64,000 bases of DNA from Candidatus Accumulibacter proximus (GTDB lineage Bacteria > Pseudomonadota > Gammaproteobacteria > Burkholderiales > Rhodocyclaceae): positions 124,001-188,000 of the forward strand of contig JADJMH010000016.1 of assembly GCA_016709675.1 (NCBI GenBank), read 5' to 3'. Under the pieces are notes generated by a model, which worked only from the letters and a program-made list of their open reading frames with translations, searched no databases and had not been told where the DNA came from. The translations under genes were made by a program, and so were the position numbers. Below are positions 43,001 to 51,386 of this stretch, piece by piece. Every line of letters starts with the position of its first letter. Position 1 is the first letter of the stretch.

Positions 43001-44507
43001 CCGCGCCGACGATCTCGTAAACCTTCTGCCAGTCGCGATCTTCTGCCGTCCACGCGTTCTGCGGAGCGGCGACGGACATGATGAACGTGAAGTTCTCGGC
43101 CGACATGAAGAAGTAACGTTCGATGGCGAGAAACGCCTCGAAACAGGCATCGATGTCGCCGGGGAAGTCGAAATTCGGGGCGACTGTCTCGACAGCGGCC
43201 GCCAGCTTGCGGTGGAAATCGTGCGATGCGCGCACTTCAGGGGGCAGCTGGAACGTGGAATCCTTGCGCTTGCCGGCTGCTTCCAGCAGTTGATTGATGG
43301 CTTCCCATTGGTTGTCAACCTTGAGCACCTTGATGTCCATCATGGCCTTGAAATTGGCCAGTGTCAGCGGGCTCAGCGATACCTCAAGAAATGCTTCCAC
43401 GTCTTTGGGGCGCTTGCAGTACGCGGCGTAGGCCTCCTCCACCGTATCGACCTCGGGCAAACCATCGAACAGCTTTGCCAGATCCTTGCCCAGCGCTGCC
43501 GCCAGGTTGGCCTCGAAGTTGCTCGAAGCCACCGGATCGATCGCGAAGGCCGCGTTGCGGTTCCTGCCGGCTTCGACGAGGTAGCGGTTGATGCTCTGCC
43601 AGTCTGCCGCATCGTTCTTCTCTCGCAGCCGCTTCAAGCGCATCAGCTCGCGGAAATCGGCGAACATCGGCATGCCGAGCCCGATGTCGACGATGGCGAG
43701 CAGATCGCGGGCCGCAACGAGGTTGGCGAAGCTGACTTCCGACCCGGCTGGCGGCACACCCGCATAGATCGGCACCGGCAGCGGATCGCCGGGATTCGGC
43801 TGCCCGAGGGCGATTCTCAACATCGCCACGAACGCTTCCTCGTGCGTGCCGCGCAGCAAATACTGGCGGCTCGCTTCGCGAATGCCGATGTGCCTGATCT
43901 CGGTATGCAGCGAGCTGACTTGCGCCACCTGTACCTGATTGGCGATCAGCTCGTTCGCGGTACGGTAGTGGAGGTCCCTGCCGAGGCGGTCCTTGCCGGC
44001 GCGCAGTGGCGTTCCCGGAGGCAGTTGCACGGCGTCGGTGCGGCCGTCGAGTTCGACCAGCACATGGACCTGGTCGGCAACCGCGCGCTTGCGGATCATC
44101 CGCAGGACGTCGCGGTAGAAGAATTCGAGATGCCGCCCGGTCAGGGTGTTGAGTTGCGCGCGCGTGTTCTCGAGCAGCTTGAGAAAAGTGAGCAACAGGG
44201 CAACGTGCGGCCGCGCGTACGCGCTCGCAGCCTCCGGCGCAAATTTCTCCGGCTCGTCCGTATAGCGTGCGGCCAGGTCGAGGTCGATGGAGCCGACGAA
44301 GCCGCTCCAGTCTCCCTGTGCCTGATCGGGATCGTCGATGCCGAAATACTTCAGCTCGCGCGCGTAGGCTTGCACGAAAGCCAGCAGGTCACGCGTCGTG
44401 CGTTCGTCGACCCGGACATGCTGCGGATCCAGCTCAGGCAGAATCCTGCCCGACTGGCTGGTGCCGTCGCGCACTTGTGGGAGCGTCGTCTTCTGGTCGT
44501 TTGCCAT
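40071..44507 (-). CDS. eCIS baseplate protein, gp47/baseplate J type (Afp11-like), enlarged
   Basis: A 1478-residue protein with RBS GGGGAG before ATG 44507. The C-terminal third has the baseplate J pattern: ERLVLEKFPQLYKVKCLRAD, RNAHYVPVMVRCGVRF and SDEGYCRKRLNEELNRFLSP, ending DYVDYLAEFKLF. Residues about 280-600 hold at least four helical repeats each with a W-x-x-I/V core: ADWQSINRYLVEAGRNR, NQWEAINQLLEAAGKRK, RDWQKVYEIVGAAHREM, TDWSRVYEMLEIAQRNR. This insertion makes it longer than the 900-1000 residues I would expect of Afp11. It forms the wedge around the spike hub. Confidence 0.85.
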   Translation of the reverse strand: MANDQKTTLPQVRDGTSQSGRILPELDPQHVRVDERTTRDLLAFVQAYARELKYFGIDDPDQAQGDWSGFVGSIDLDLAARYTDEPEKFAPEAASAYARPHVALLLTFLKLLENTRAQLNTLTGRHLEFFYRDVLRMIRKRAVADQVHVLVELDGRTDAVQLPPGTPLRAGKDRLGRDLHYRTANELIANQVQVAQVSSLHTEIRHIGIREASRQYLLRGTHEEAFVAMLRIALGQPNPGDPLPVPIYAGVPPAGSEVSFANLVAARDLLAIVDIGLGMPMFADFRELMRLKRLREKNDAADWQSINRYLVEAGRNRNAAFAIDPVASSNFEANLAAALGKDLAKLFDGLPEVDTVEEAYAAYCKRPKDVEAFLEVSLSPLTLANFKAMMDIKVLKVDNQWEAINQLLEAAGKRKDSTFQLPPEVRASHDFHRKLAAAVETVAPNFDFPGDIDACFEAFLAIERYFFMSAENFTFIMSVAAPQNAWTAEDRDWQKVYEIVGAAHREMIYARRRKALEAIAQPGIAANDSTRALHDLLLKVLGLDKIEDVDQALAGLGALKLSEPDQQYLANIARAIEPTDWSRVYEMLEIAQRNREDFKDPVAEKVEWRNLYAAADARAVLAQPAQAEPEALPRWKTFGRGEQRRAELPVPEPVFGWAMSSPLLALAEGKRTIDLTLGFAADPQSFDPEKVRKLLAPTDKAPSVANFNPFQVQMSTAKGWIEPQSVEITWNDPAMDYPPPPDVDITKLRALMFRVVLSEDQPPLIPPTLAVHGIETPVPVLRLMLRPIWNDEDSCYAISYQPLSKLTLFRARLVVTVEGLASVSIRNDQTILDARKPFEPFGIQPATGSRFYFGHREMVGKKLDSLGFNITWMGVPKNLGEHYATYLPPEQASDPPSLANEKFTAKVKLADGKVLQDFPRDLTLFDKAGATQPVAATLQAPEDQGNPDHVLASSSDVTEWNRYFVWELGEPDFQHAVYPTVALRQSLAMAAAIANKDPATVVAATYQVNPPYTPKIKSLTVDYAASANLVLDPAASGTAAMRVFHVEPFGYAELKPEGAPPGCPFLPQYENEGELYIGLRNVHAPQRVSLLFQVAEGSANPDAVPEPVQWSYLSGNRWLTLHDGSLVADGTRGLINSGIVELLLKPAAPNTRLPGGCYWIRAAIARSSDSVCDLVAIHPNAVLASFADDRNAPEHLSEPLPAGRIAKLVTPLPGVAHIRQPYSSFGGKMAEQDASFNVRVSERLRHKQRALTAWDYERLVLEKFPQLYKVKCLRADPSVQRDEPGRIELIVIPDIRNRLPFNPFEPKAPVDLLRDIEAFLQDKTPPFATVRARNAHYVPVMVRCGVRFRSGSDEGYCRKRLNEELNRFLSPWAYDEGADIVIGGSIYANSIIDFLDGRDYVDYLAEFKLFSSQDDGQSPNVVPEGDSYHVRAQRPDDVLVAAREHVFDVISQADYRVERLTGINYMKVELDFVVAAFD

Positions 44508-44522
44508 GCCGCTCCCCGTTTC

Positions 44523-44957
44523 CTAGTCGCCCATGAACTTGCTGTTGGTGGTCACGAACATGCCCTTGCCGCTGTAGTCGCTCGCTGAATCCGGTATTGG
44601 CGATCCCAGCCCGGGCGGCGGCTGCTGTGCCGGGCTCTGGACCTCGAACTTGGCGGTGAAGTTGCCGCCCTTGAGCAGTACCGGCTTGCCACCGGTCTGC
44701 GTTTTCTTGGCCTTCTGGTCGCCGGCCAGCGCCGAGATCTTCAAGGTGCCGGTACCGGGGATCGAATACTGCGGGGTCATGTAGGTGCATCCGGCGACGG
44801 AGACCTTCGATTCGTCGCCGTCCACGCAGATCTTCTTGCCGCCAATCGTCGCCGGGCCGCTGCCTTCGAGTTTGCCGGGTTGCACGACCACGATCGCCGG
44901 CGAAAAAGCCGGAAGGAAGATGACCTGATCGCCTTCGATGAGGATGGAATCGGACAT
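44523..44957 (-). CDS. eCIS spike tip protein (Afp10/PAAR-like)
   Basis: About 144 residues from ATG 44957 (MSDSILIEGDQVIFLPAFSP). It consists of short strands rich in Gly, Val and Ile with KICVDGDESKVSVAGC and YSIPGTGTLKISAL, matching the Afp10-type tip that caps the Vgr-like trimer. An Afp10-type position between gp25 and the baseplate gene agrees. The last 30 residues (SASDYSGKGMFVTTNSKFMG) may be an anchor for cargo. The frame upstream of 44957 reads through the gp25 gene and is not used. Confidence 0.75.
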   Translation of the reverse strand: MSDSILIEGDQVIFLPAFSPAIVVVQPGKLEGSGPATIGGKKICVDGDESKVSVAGCTYMTPQYSIPGTGTLKISALAGDQKAKKTQTGGKPVLLKGGNFTAKFEVQSPAQQPPPGLGSPIPDSASDYSGKGMFVTTNSKFMGD

Positions 44958-44965
44958 GATGGCAG

Positions 44966-45382
44966 TCAGCCTCGCCGCGCGGTCGCCTCGTTCAGGTAGA
45001 ACGGGTAGACCATGTTGTAACGCGAATTGGTAGCACGTACCGTGTAGTCGATAGTGATCAGCAGCAGCCCCTCCTGGGCGCCACTCAGCGAGACGTCGAC
45101 GTCGTTCAGGTTGATCCGCGGCTCGTGATGCAGCAGGCCGTCCGCAATGAAGCGGCGTATGCGGCCAATCAGCCCCTGGCTGACCTCGGCGAACTGGAAT
45201 TCGCTCAGGTCGCAACCGAAGTCCTCCTGCATCACGCGCTCGCCGCGCCGCGTCGTGAGCAGGATCGCCAGGCTCTGTTCGATGTCTTCCGCCGCCGAAA
45301 CCATGCGCACATCGCTCCCCGCCGCGGCAAAGCCCGGCGGAAAGCTCCAGCCCGTGCCGAGAAAGGAGCTGTCGCTGCTCAT
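44966..45382 (-). CDS. gp25-like baseplate wedge protein (Afp9)
   Basis: A 138-residue protein of the GPW/gp25 family: SAAEDIEQSLAILLTTRRGE, RVMQEDFGCDLSEFQF and then INLNDVDVSLSG. The LxTxxGErvm.. core and EP/DFG region are clear. Gp25 is the lysozyme-like wedge subunit linking baseplate to sheath. Overlaps none but sits 4 bases from the 62-aa gene. Confidence 0.9.
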   Translation of the reverse strand: MSSDSSFLGTGWSFPPGFAAAGSDVRMVSAAEDIEQSLAILLTTRRGERVMQEDFGCDLSEFQFAEVSQGLIGRIRRFIADGLLHHEPRINLNDVDVSLSGAQEGLLLITIDYTVRATNSRYNMVYPFYLNEATARRG

Positions 45383-45386
45383 CGCC

Positions 45387-45575
45387 TCATTCCAGCGTGT
45401 GGGCCATCGGTGGACCTGCGTCAGCCTTCGCGGCGCCGCTCTCCTGAAGCTGCTGCGCGGCCTGTTGCTGGATTTTTCCGATCAGCGTGTAGACCCTGGC
45501 GAAGGGAAGACTCCCCAGCGCCTCGAGGATCAGGTTGGCGTCTTCGATCGCCAGCTCCAGCTTGATTTCCTGCAT
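45387..45575 (-). CDS. small 62-aa eCIS protein
   Basis: The sequence starts MQEIKLELAIEDANLILEAL, followed by GSLPFARVYTLIGKIQQQAA. Short proteins with this ELxxxDxNxILxALgxLPyxxVxxLIxkIqxQ pattern are common in phage and injection-system baseplate regions. Function is not known. It has its own RBS (AAAGGACG) and sits between the Vgr and gp25 genes in the same direction. Confidence 0.75.
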   Translation of the reverse strand: MQEIKLELAIEDANLILEALGSLPFARVYTLIGKIQQQAAQQLQESGAAKADAGPPMAHTLE

Positions 45576-45635
45576 GGTCGTCCTTTCAATGGTTGTCGTC
45601 GGGCCGCCGCATCGGCCCGCAGTCAGTTTGCGCGG

Positions 45636-47276
45636 TCATTTCACGTCCACCTTCGCGCCCTGGATCTCGACCTTGCCACTCGCCTTGAGCTTGAGATCCT
45701 TGGCGCTCTCGATCGTGATGCCATCCTTGTCGAGGGTGATCTTGTTGCCGTGCTGGTCGGAAATCTCGATCGTCTCCTGGTCATCGTCCAGACGGAGTCT
45801 GTTGTCGGACGCGGTTTCCAGCGTTAGCGAAGCCTTCTTGTCGTCGTTAAACAGGATTTTCGTGCCGGCCCTGGTGACGAAGCCTTTCTTGAGGTTGTCC
45901 TTGGTGATTTCGGCGCAGTCCTGCGGCGCGGTGTTTTTCGAGCCGTAGAGCGCGCCGAGGATCACCGGTTGTCGGGGATCCTGGTTGAAGAAGCCGACGA
46001 CGACTTCGTCGCCTTCCTCGGGACGGAAGAAGCACCCTCGATCCTTGCCGGCATCGGGCGCCGCCAGCCGCGCCCACAGCGCTTCGGTCTTGGCGCCGAT
46101 GCCCGGAAGAACGACCTTGACGCGCAGTTCCTTGTCCGGGTCCTCGACGAATTTGTCGACGACGCCGATCTGCAGGCCGCTCACTCCGGGCAGCAGCCCG
46201 GCAGCGGGTAAATCGGCGATGCCTTCCTCGCGGCAGAAAGCGCGCGGCGAAAGACCGAACTGGATATCGCTGCGCCAACCGTCCCTATCGACGCGATGAC
46301 GGATCCCGGTAATCAGGGTCTTGCCGTTGAAGCGCGTGCCGACGCCGTCGATCTCGATGACGTCCAGGAGCTTGAGGTCGGCCAGCCCGCGGGTCGCCAG
46401 ACGGCCGCGGATCATCGACATGCGGCTGCGCATCATGCGCGCATCCGCCCAGGCTTGCAGTTCCTCCTGCGCCACCGGCACCGGATGCGAAAGTGCGCAG
46501 GGTTCAAAGCCGACGGCGTCGGCGAGCTTGGCGCCGTCGAGGTCGCCCTGCGACAGGGAGAATGCCTTGGCGTTCGCCGGGTCGGTGGACGCGGCCTGCT
46601 TGAGGTCCCAGCCACTGCTCTTGACGCTCGGGTACTGGTTGCCGGCGTCCACCTGGAATTCGAAATCGTAGATCTCGTCGATGCCGTAATCGAAGCGGTG
46701 CTTGGGCTTCGCGCTCGCGTCCGCCTTGCGCACCGAAATCTCCCCGTCTTCAACGACGGTGAGCAGCCCCTGAATGTCGGCACGCGAGACGAGAAAGTCC
46801 CAGTCTGAGCAGCCGTACTGGACGATCTGCGGATGTCTGGGCTTGGTCACTTCCACCGTCCCGGCCTTGAGCTTGCCGTCCTCGATGATCTTCTTGATCA
46901 CTTCATCGTCGGACTGGTCGATGAACACCGCGCTCTTCCTCGTCTGCGTCAACTTAACGGCGGCATCCTTGATCTCGACCCTGAGCAGCGAGCCGCGGGC
47001 GCTTGCCTCGACACCATGCGTGATTACCCGGCCCTTGAACAGCGTTGCGTCGTCGGTCTCCGCTTCGTAACGCAAGACGATCTCGATTTCCTTTCCCGGC
47101 TCGAAGACCTGGTCATTGCTGAGGGCGAATTCCCGCTTCGCAGCGTTGCCGTCGACCAGCACGAGGCTCGCGCAGGGGATTCGGTTCACCTCGCGACGAA
47201 TGTCGATCGCGAGCAACTGATAGACCTCATCGATCTGCTCTTGCTCGCTCAGGATGGTGACAGTGACGACGCTCAT
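45636..47276 (-). CDS. Vgr-like spike/hub protein (Afp8)
   Basis: A 546-residue protein combining gp27-like hub and gp5-like spike. The central OB region reads DPDKELRVKVVLPGIG, then LWARLAAPDAGKDRGCFFRP and EEGDEVVVGFFNQDPRQPVI with LGALYGSKN, the VgrG/gp5 hallmark. The C terminus is a beta-helix of repeats (HGNKITLDKDGITIESAKDL). No lysozyme or effector domain is attached. It is the trimeric needle pushed out when the sheath contracts. Position between LysM and gp25 genes is that of Afp8. Confidence 0.92.
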   Translation of the reverse strand: MSVVTVTILSEQEQIDEVYQLLAIDIRREVNRIPCASLVLVDGNAAKREFALSNDQVFEPGKEIEIVLRYEAETDDATLFKGRVITHGVEASARGSLLRVEIKDAAVKLTQTRKSAVFIDQSDDEVIKKIIEDGKLKAGTVEVTKPRHPQIVQYGCSDWDFLVSRADIQGLLTVVEDGEISVRKADASAKPKHRFDYGIDEIYDFEFQVDAGNQYPSVKSSGWDLKQAASTDPANAKAFSLSQGDLDGAKLADAVGFEPCALSHPVPVAQEELQAWADARMMRSRMSMIRGRLATRGLADLKLLDVIEIDGVGTRFNGKTLITGIRHRVDRDGWRSDIQFGLSPRAFCREEGIADLPAAGLLPGVSGLQIGVVDKFVEDPDKELRVKVVLPGIGAKTEALWARLAAPDAGKDRGCFFRPEEGDEVVVGFFNQDPRQPVILGALYGSKNTAPQDCAEITKDNLKKGFVTRAGTKILFNDDKKASLTLETASDNRLRLDDDQETIEISDQHGNKITLDKDGITIESAKDLKLKASGKVEIQGAKVDVK

Positions 47277-47297
47277 GATCGGTTAGCCGAGGGATGG

Positions 47298-48029
47298 TCA
47301 GTTTTTCGGCGCGCGCTCGCCGCGCTGCAAAGGCGCGAAGCGGAGCGTCTGTCCGGGGACGAGACGACGAAAATCGTCGAGTCCGTTGTCGGCCGCTACG
47401 CGCAGGTAATGCGCGGACGATCCGTAGATCTCCTTGCACAGCAAGGGCAAGGTGTCACCGCTCTTGACCATTCGGACATGCGTCAGGTCGGGAGACTTCT
47501 TGTCGGCGGTGCGGGCGATCGTTGCGGGGGTTCGGTCGTCAATGAAGCTGGCGTCGATTTCCGCACGCAGCGGATCGCCGCCCTCATCGAACAGTTTGTA
47601 GGTGATGTCGAGCGAGCGCAGCCGCGCGTCAAACTTCAGGTGATCCCCCCAGGAGATGCGGAGAAAGTTGGGCTGGTGGCTGTCGCTGTTCATGTCCAGG
47701 CAAAGCTTTTCGAACCTCTCGATCTGCTTCTTGACGCTCTCGCCGCGCAAAGCGCGCGCTGCCTGCTCGACTCCGGAATACGCCACACCGGTTCCGTCAA
47801 AAACGAACTGGAAGGCAAGTTCGCCCGGCGGAGTGAAGCTGTAGTCCGCAGGCTTGCTGGCCGAACCAACGGCCTGCGGAGAAGCGAACGCGATCTCGTA
47901 CTTTCGCTTGTAGCTGGTGGGATTGAACATGACCTCCATGCCGGGCGGATCGGCAGGGGAGTTCCGGTCTGCGTCCTTGAAAGCCTCGATCCGCAGCTTC
48001 TCCAGCTTGAATAGATTCCCCAGCCCCAT
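47298..48029 (-). CDS. LysM-containing hub protein (Afp7)
   Basis: A 243-residue protein. The N-terminal part (MGLGNLFKLEKLRIEAFKD, then VMFNPTSYKRKYEIAF) is the gp53/Afp7-type fold. The C-terminal part is a LysM-like motif: HVRMVKSGDTLPLLCKEIYG, then YLRVAADNGLDDFRRLVPGQTL. The protein joins tube to spike hub. It is 3 bases from the DUF5908 gene and ends 21 bases before Vgr. Confidence 0.9.
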   Translation of the reverse strand: MGLGNLFKLEKLRIEAFKDADRNSPADPPGMEVMFNPTSYKRKYEIAFASPQAVGSASKPADYSFTPPGELAFQFVFDGTGVAYSGVEQAARALRGESVKKQIERFEKLCLDMNSDSHQPNFLRISWGDHLKFDARLRSLDITYKLFDEGGDPLRAEIDASFIDDRTPATIARTADKKSPDLTHVRMVKSGDTLPLLCKEIYGSSAHYLRVAADNGLDDFRRLVPGQTLRFAPLQRGERAPKN

Positions 48030-48032
48030 TTC

Positions 48033-48224
48033 TCATCTGTCCTTCTCTTTGGCGAGGATGCGCAGGACCTGCCGCACGCACTCCTGGACGATTTCTTCGT
48101 TGTTGGCGGCAGCCAATCTGCCCTTCGACGCGGCGGCGAGGGACTCCTTGCCGTCTCTGCCTGCACCGGCGCGGTCGTCGCCAACCACGACGCGGATCAC
48201 CAGTTCCTTGATCTCGACCGGCAT
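48033..48224 (-). CDS. DUF5908 protein (Afp6-like)
   Basis: A 63-residue protein beginning MPVEIKELVIRVVVGDD, the typical DUF5908 start, and ending in the helix EEIVQECVRQVLRILAKEKD. It always accompanies eCIS loci between the tube and LysM genes. Role unclear, probably a small baseplate or assembly factor. It stops 3 bases before the LysM gene starts and begins 2 bases after the preceding tube gene. Confidence 0.85.
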   Translation of the reverse strand: MPVEIKELVIRVVVGDDRAGAGRDGKESLAAASKGRLAAANNEEIVQECVRQVLRILAKEKDR

Positions 48225-48226
48225 GA

Positions 48227-48670
48227 TCAGACTCGCAAGGCCTGCATGCGGGTATAAGCGAGTTCAAGGGTGTCGATCACCAGCGCGGGCTCGGCGTTCA
48301 GGTCCGAGGTCGACCACTTGACCGGGTAAGCCTTGAGGAACAGCCAGGCGGCAAGCGGCTGCCTGTCCTCGCCGAGCAGCGTCACGAGCACATTCGAGGT
48401 GGCGAACTTGAACAAGGACATCGCGGCGTTGAACTCCAGATTGAGCGGCGAACCGACCACCATGCCGCGTTCGAGAACCAGGTTGTTGTACTTGATGCCT
48501 CTCGGCACGCGCTGCGTGTAGAGATTCTGCCCGCCTTCGCTCACCGCCTCGGTCTCGACCTCAGCCGACAGCCCCGATACCCTCTGGAAGCGGATGTCGA
48601 GCGGATTGGGCACCACTCCTCCGGCGAGAAACAGGACGCTGAAACGCATGCCGAGGATCGGATCGCTCAT
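48227..48670 (-). CDS. tail tube protein, gp19-like (Afp5-like, third copy)
   Basis: A 147-residue protein with the gp19 tube fold: RFSVLFLAGGVVPNPLDIRF, QRVSGLSAEVETE, GIKYNNLVLERGMVVGSP, and DLNAEPALVIDTLELAYTRM. It differs most from the other two and lies nearest the LysM gene, so it is the likely tube initiator contacting the hub. RBS AAGGAG precedes ATG 48670. Confidence 0.9.
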   Translation of the reverse strand: MSDPILGMRFSVLFLAGGVVPNPLDIRFQRVSGLSAEVETEAVSEGGQNLYTQRVPRGIKYNNLVLERGMVVGSPLNLEFNAAMSLFKFATSNVLVTLLGEDRQPLAAWLFLKAYPVKWSTSDLNAEPALVIDTLELAYTRMQALRV

Positions 48671-48694
48671 TGCCGGACTCCTTGTCTCATGCTG

Positions 48695-49138
48695 TCAGTG
48701 GTGCTCGACCGAGATCCCGGACACCATCAGCGTCAGCGTCTCGATCGCCGCCTCGTTGCCGCTGGCCTGCAGCGGCGGCGCTTCGAGCTTGACGATCAGC
48801 GCCTTCTTGATCTGCCAGGTCACCACGGCATCTCCCTCCTCATCGCACAGGCTGATGCTCAGACCTGGCTGGTCCCCGCTGTCCAGCCACTCGTAGATCT
48901 CGGTGAGACCGGCGATCACGCCCTTCTTCAGCGTCAGCTGCACGTATTTGTCGTAGCGGAACCTGCTGATCGACTCGCCCTCCCAGAAGCTCAACCCATG
49001 CTTGTAGGTGAGCGTCTGGTACTCCTGAGCCAGTCCCGACACTTCGGTGAAGCTCATCACCGCCTCGCCGACGGTGACGCGAAAGTTGTAGGCCGCCAGC
49101 GGATACTGCGCCCGCTGGCTCGCCGCGGTTTCCGACAT
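48695..49138 (-). CDS. tail tube protein, gp19-like (second copy)
   Basis: A 147-residue protein: YPLAAYNFRVTVGEAVMSFT, EVSGLAQEYQTLTYKHGLS, then VQLTLKKGVIAGLTEIYEWL and IKKALIVKLEAPPLQAS. It has the same layout as the neighbour at 49156. Probably an adaptor ring between main tube and hub, as in Afp. Confidence 0.9.
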   Translation of the reverse strand: MSETAASQRAQYPLAAYNFRVTVGEAVMSFTEVSGLAQEYQTLTYKHGLSFWEGESISRFRYDKYVQLTLKKGVIAGLTEIYEWLDSGDQPGLSISLCDEEGDAVVTWQIKKALIVKLEAPPLQASGNEAAIETLTLMVSGISVEHH

Positions 49139-49155
49139 CGCTGGGTCGTCCGGCT

Positions 49156-49623
49156 TCAGGCGGGCTCGACGACGACGCCGTCGGCCATCAGTTCCATGCT
49201 TTCGATCGCGACGTCATTCGAGTTCGCGGTGAAGGTCGGCGCGTCGAGTTTGGTCGGGAAGGCGTTGATGACTTTCCAACTGACCACCGCGGCACCATTC
49301 TCGTCGCAAAGGCGAACGTAAATGTCCTTCTTGTCAACGCGATTGAGCTGAATCGAACTGATCCAGCCGAAGAGCACCGGCACGCTGACGCCGGCGACGA
49401 TCCCCTTCTTCATGGTGATGGTCGCCGATTTTCGCTGGCTGGGCATGTACATCCGGCGAGGGCCGACGCCGCTCGTCGGGCTCTCGACATAGGTGCTGGT
49501 TTCGTAGGCAATGCTAAGGCCCGATACTTCGGAGAAAGCGACGGCCTTGCCGTCGATTTCGACCTTGTAGTTGTAGACGGGCAGCGGGTAGGTAGTCCTG
49601 ATTTCGTCTTTGGTCAGTGCCAT
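49156..49623 (-). CDS. main tail tube protein, gp19-like (Afp1-like)
   Basis: A 155-residue protein: YPLPVYNYKVEIDGKAVAFS, EVSGLSIAYETSTY, KSATITMKKGIVAGVSVPVL, then VSWKVINAFPTKLDAPTFTA. It lies directly downstream of the sheath gene, the usual place of the major tube subunit. Hexamers of this protein should line the inner channel. Confidence 0.9.
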   Translation of the reverse strand: MALTKDEIRTTYPLPVYNYKVEIDGKAVAFSEVSGLSIAYETSTYVESPTSGVGPRRMYMPSQRKSATITMKKGIVAGVSVPVLFGWISSIQLNRVDKKDIYVRLCDENGAAVVSWKVINAFPTKLDAPTFTANSNDVAIESMELMADGVVVEPA

Positions 49624-49715
49624 GGTGGTCTAGGCCTCGTAGTGTCTGGGTTGGCGGCAAATGCTTGGCGGCTGGTTGGCAACTCGGCCGATCCGCGGTG
49701 ATTCGGCGGCGGCGC

Positions 49716-51362
49716 TCAGGCGGTCTGCATCTTGTGGGAGAAGCGGAGAATGATGAATTCGGCCGGCCGGACTGCAGCGATACCCGTCTCGACAATCATC
49801 CGGCCTTCGAGCACGTCCTGCGGCGTCATCGTCGTGCCCAGGCCGACGCGCACGTAGTAGGCGGCTTCCGGCTTCGACCCGGCAAGCGCCCCCTGTTGCC
49901 ACAGGCCGTAGAGATAGCTCTCGATCATCGCTCGTACCTTGAGCCAGGTGGTTTGATCGTTCGGCTCGAAGACGGCAAACGCGCTCGCCTTCTTGACCGA
50001 CTCCTCGATCACGATGAACAAGCGGCGGACGGGGACGTAACGCCATTCGTTGTCGTTACCAGCCAGAGTGCGGGCGCCCCACACCAGCGTGCCCTTGCCG
50101 GTAAAGCTGCGGATCGCGTTGATCGACTTGCCGGCAGTCGCATCGATGTTGAGATTCTCCTGTTGTGCATCGGTAATCCTGACGTCGGGCCCGAGAACGG
50201 AGAGCACGCCGACGTTGGCCGGCGCCTTCCAGACGCCCTGCTCGCGGTCCACGCGGGCGTAAATGCCGGCGATCGCCGAACTGGGCGGGAGAACGACACG
50301 CTGCTCTGCGAGCGTTGCCTTGGTCTTGTTGTAGAGCGCGGTCTTGCTGCTCATGACGCTCGCCAGCGTCACGCTTGTGGTCTTTCCGACCACATCGATG
50401 GCCGTGCTCGCCACATCGGCAGTCGCGACCACCCCCGATCCGTCGCCGCTGCTGACGATATCGAAGCCCAAAGCCTTGTTGCCAGACTGCTTCCAGGCGC
50501 TCCAGGCGTTGGCGATTTCGTTCCCGGTCTTGTCCTTCGCGCCCGAGATGGTCAGCGTGCCATCGGTGATCGAAAAGCTCAGAGGGTCCCCTGCCGCGGT
50601 TACCGCCACCTTGGGCGCACTGCCGGTCGGGCCGGTGAAACTGACGGCTATCCCCTTGGCGCCGCCCAGCTTGAGCGTCCCCTCAACCTCGGCAGGCTTA
50701 ACGGAAACCCCGGTGTCTTCGTACTCGTAGTTGATCGATGTCTTCAGGTAGGGATGATAGGCGGCGCCGTACTTGAGATTGGCCGACAGGTTGCTGTCGT
50801 TTCTGAAGTCTTCGACCTGGCCACCAATCACATCGAGGATGGTGAAGCGGTCACCCAGCTTCGCGCACTGCGCCAAAGCCTGTCCGCACACATCGTAGTA
50901 GTCGCTGGCCTTCAAGACGCTCGCGGCATCGGTGAGCACGATCAGCGTCGGTTCGTCCTCTTTTTCCAGCGCAGCAAGGCCCGCCGTGAAATGCGCGGAA
51001 CTGGGCTCTGCCGCGTAGGTGCCGACCGAAACGACATAGCACGGTCCACCCCCGTTACGAAAGTAGAGGCTCAGGGCATAGTACAGTGAGAACGGATGGC
51101 TGGGAGGCGTCAGCTTCACCGCTACAGCGCCGGCGGGATCGGCCGGCTCCGTCACTTCAAATGTCGCCGGCTGCGCGCCGCCGAAAGCAGTGACGAATTC
51201 GAGCAGGGTCGCGATGCGGGCGACGATCGGGGTGGCTTTGTCCGCGGGTCCTTTACTGGTGTAGCCGATGAATGCCGGCACCGCGGTCGCGACCTCGGCG
51301 ACCGACGGCGGCAGTGTTGACTTCTCTTCGACATATACGCCGGGTGTTCTGTAAGTGGTCAT
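49716..51362 (-). CDS. contractile tail sheath protein
   Basis: A 548-residue sheath subunit. The N terminus TYRTPGVYVEEKSTLPPSVA, with VPAFIGYTSKGP, and the C terminus (NDEWRYVPVRRLFIVIEESV, VFEPNDQTTWLKVRAMIESY, AYYVRVGLGTTMTPQDVLEG) are the conserved sheath ends that form the handshake mesh. The variable outer domain in between (about residues 130-350) shows short Thr/Val strands. Only one sheath gene is present, where Afp and PVC have two or three. RBS GGGGG lies upstream of ATG 51362. Confidence 0.95.
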   Translation of the reverse strand: MTTYRTPGVYVEEKSTLPPSVAEVATAVPAFIGYTSKGPADKATPIVARIATLLEFVTAFGGAQPATFEVTEPADPAGAVAVKLTPPSHPFSLYYALSLYFRNGGGPCYVVSVGTYAAEPSSAHFTAGLAALEKEDEPTLIVLTDAASVLKASDYYDVCGQALAQCAKLGDRFTILDVIGGQVEDFRNDSNLSANLKYGAAYHPYLKTSINYEYEDTGVSVKPAEVEGTLKLGGAKGIAVSFTGPTGSAPKVAVTAAGDPLSFSITDGTLTISGAKDKTGNEIANAWSAWKQSGNKALGFDIVSSGDGSGVVATADVASTAIDVVGKTTSVTLASVMSSKTALYNKTKATLAEQRVVLPPSSAIAGIYARVDREQGVWKAPANVGVLSVLGPDVRITDAQQENLNIDATAGKSINAIRSFTGKGTLVWGARTLAGNDNEWRYVPVRRLFIVIEESVKKASAFAVFEPNDQTTWLKVRAMIESYLYGLWQQGALAGSKPEAAYYVRVGLGTTMTPQDVLEGRMIVETGIAAVRPAEFIILRFSHKMQTA

Positions 51363-51386
51363 GTGGTGAGCCCCCTGGTTGAGTGC

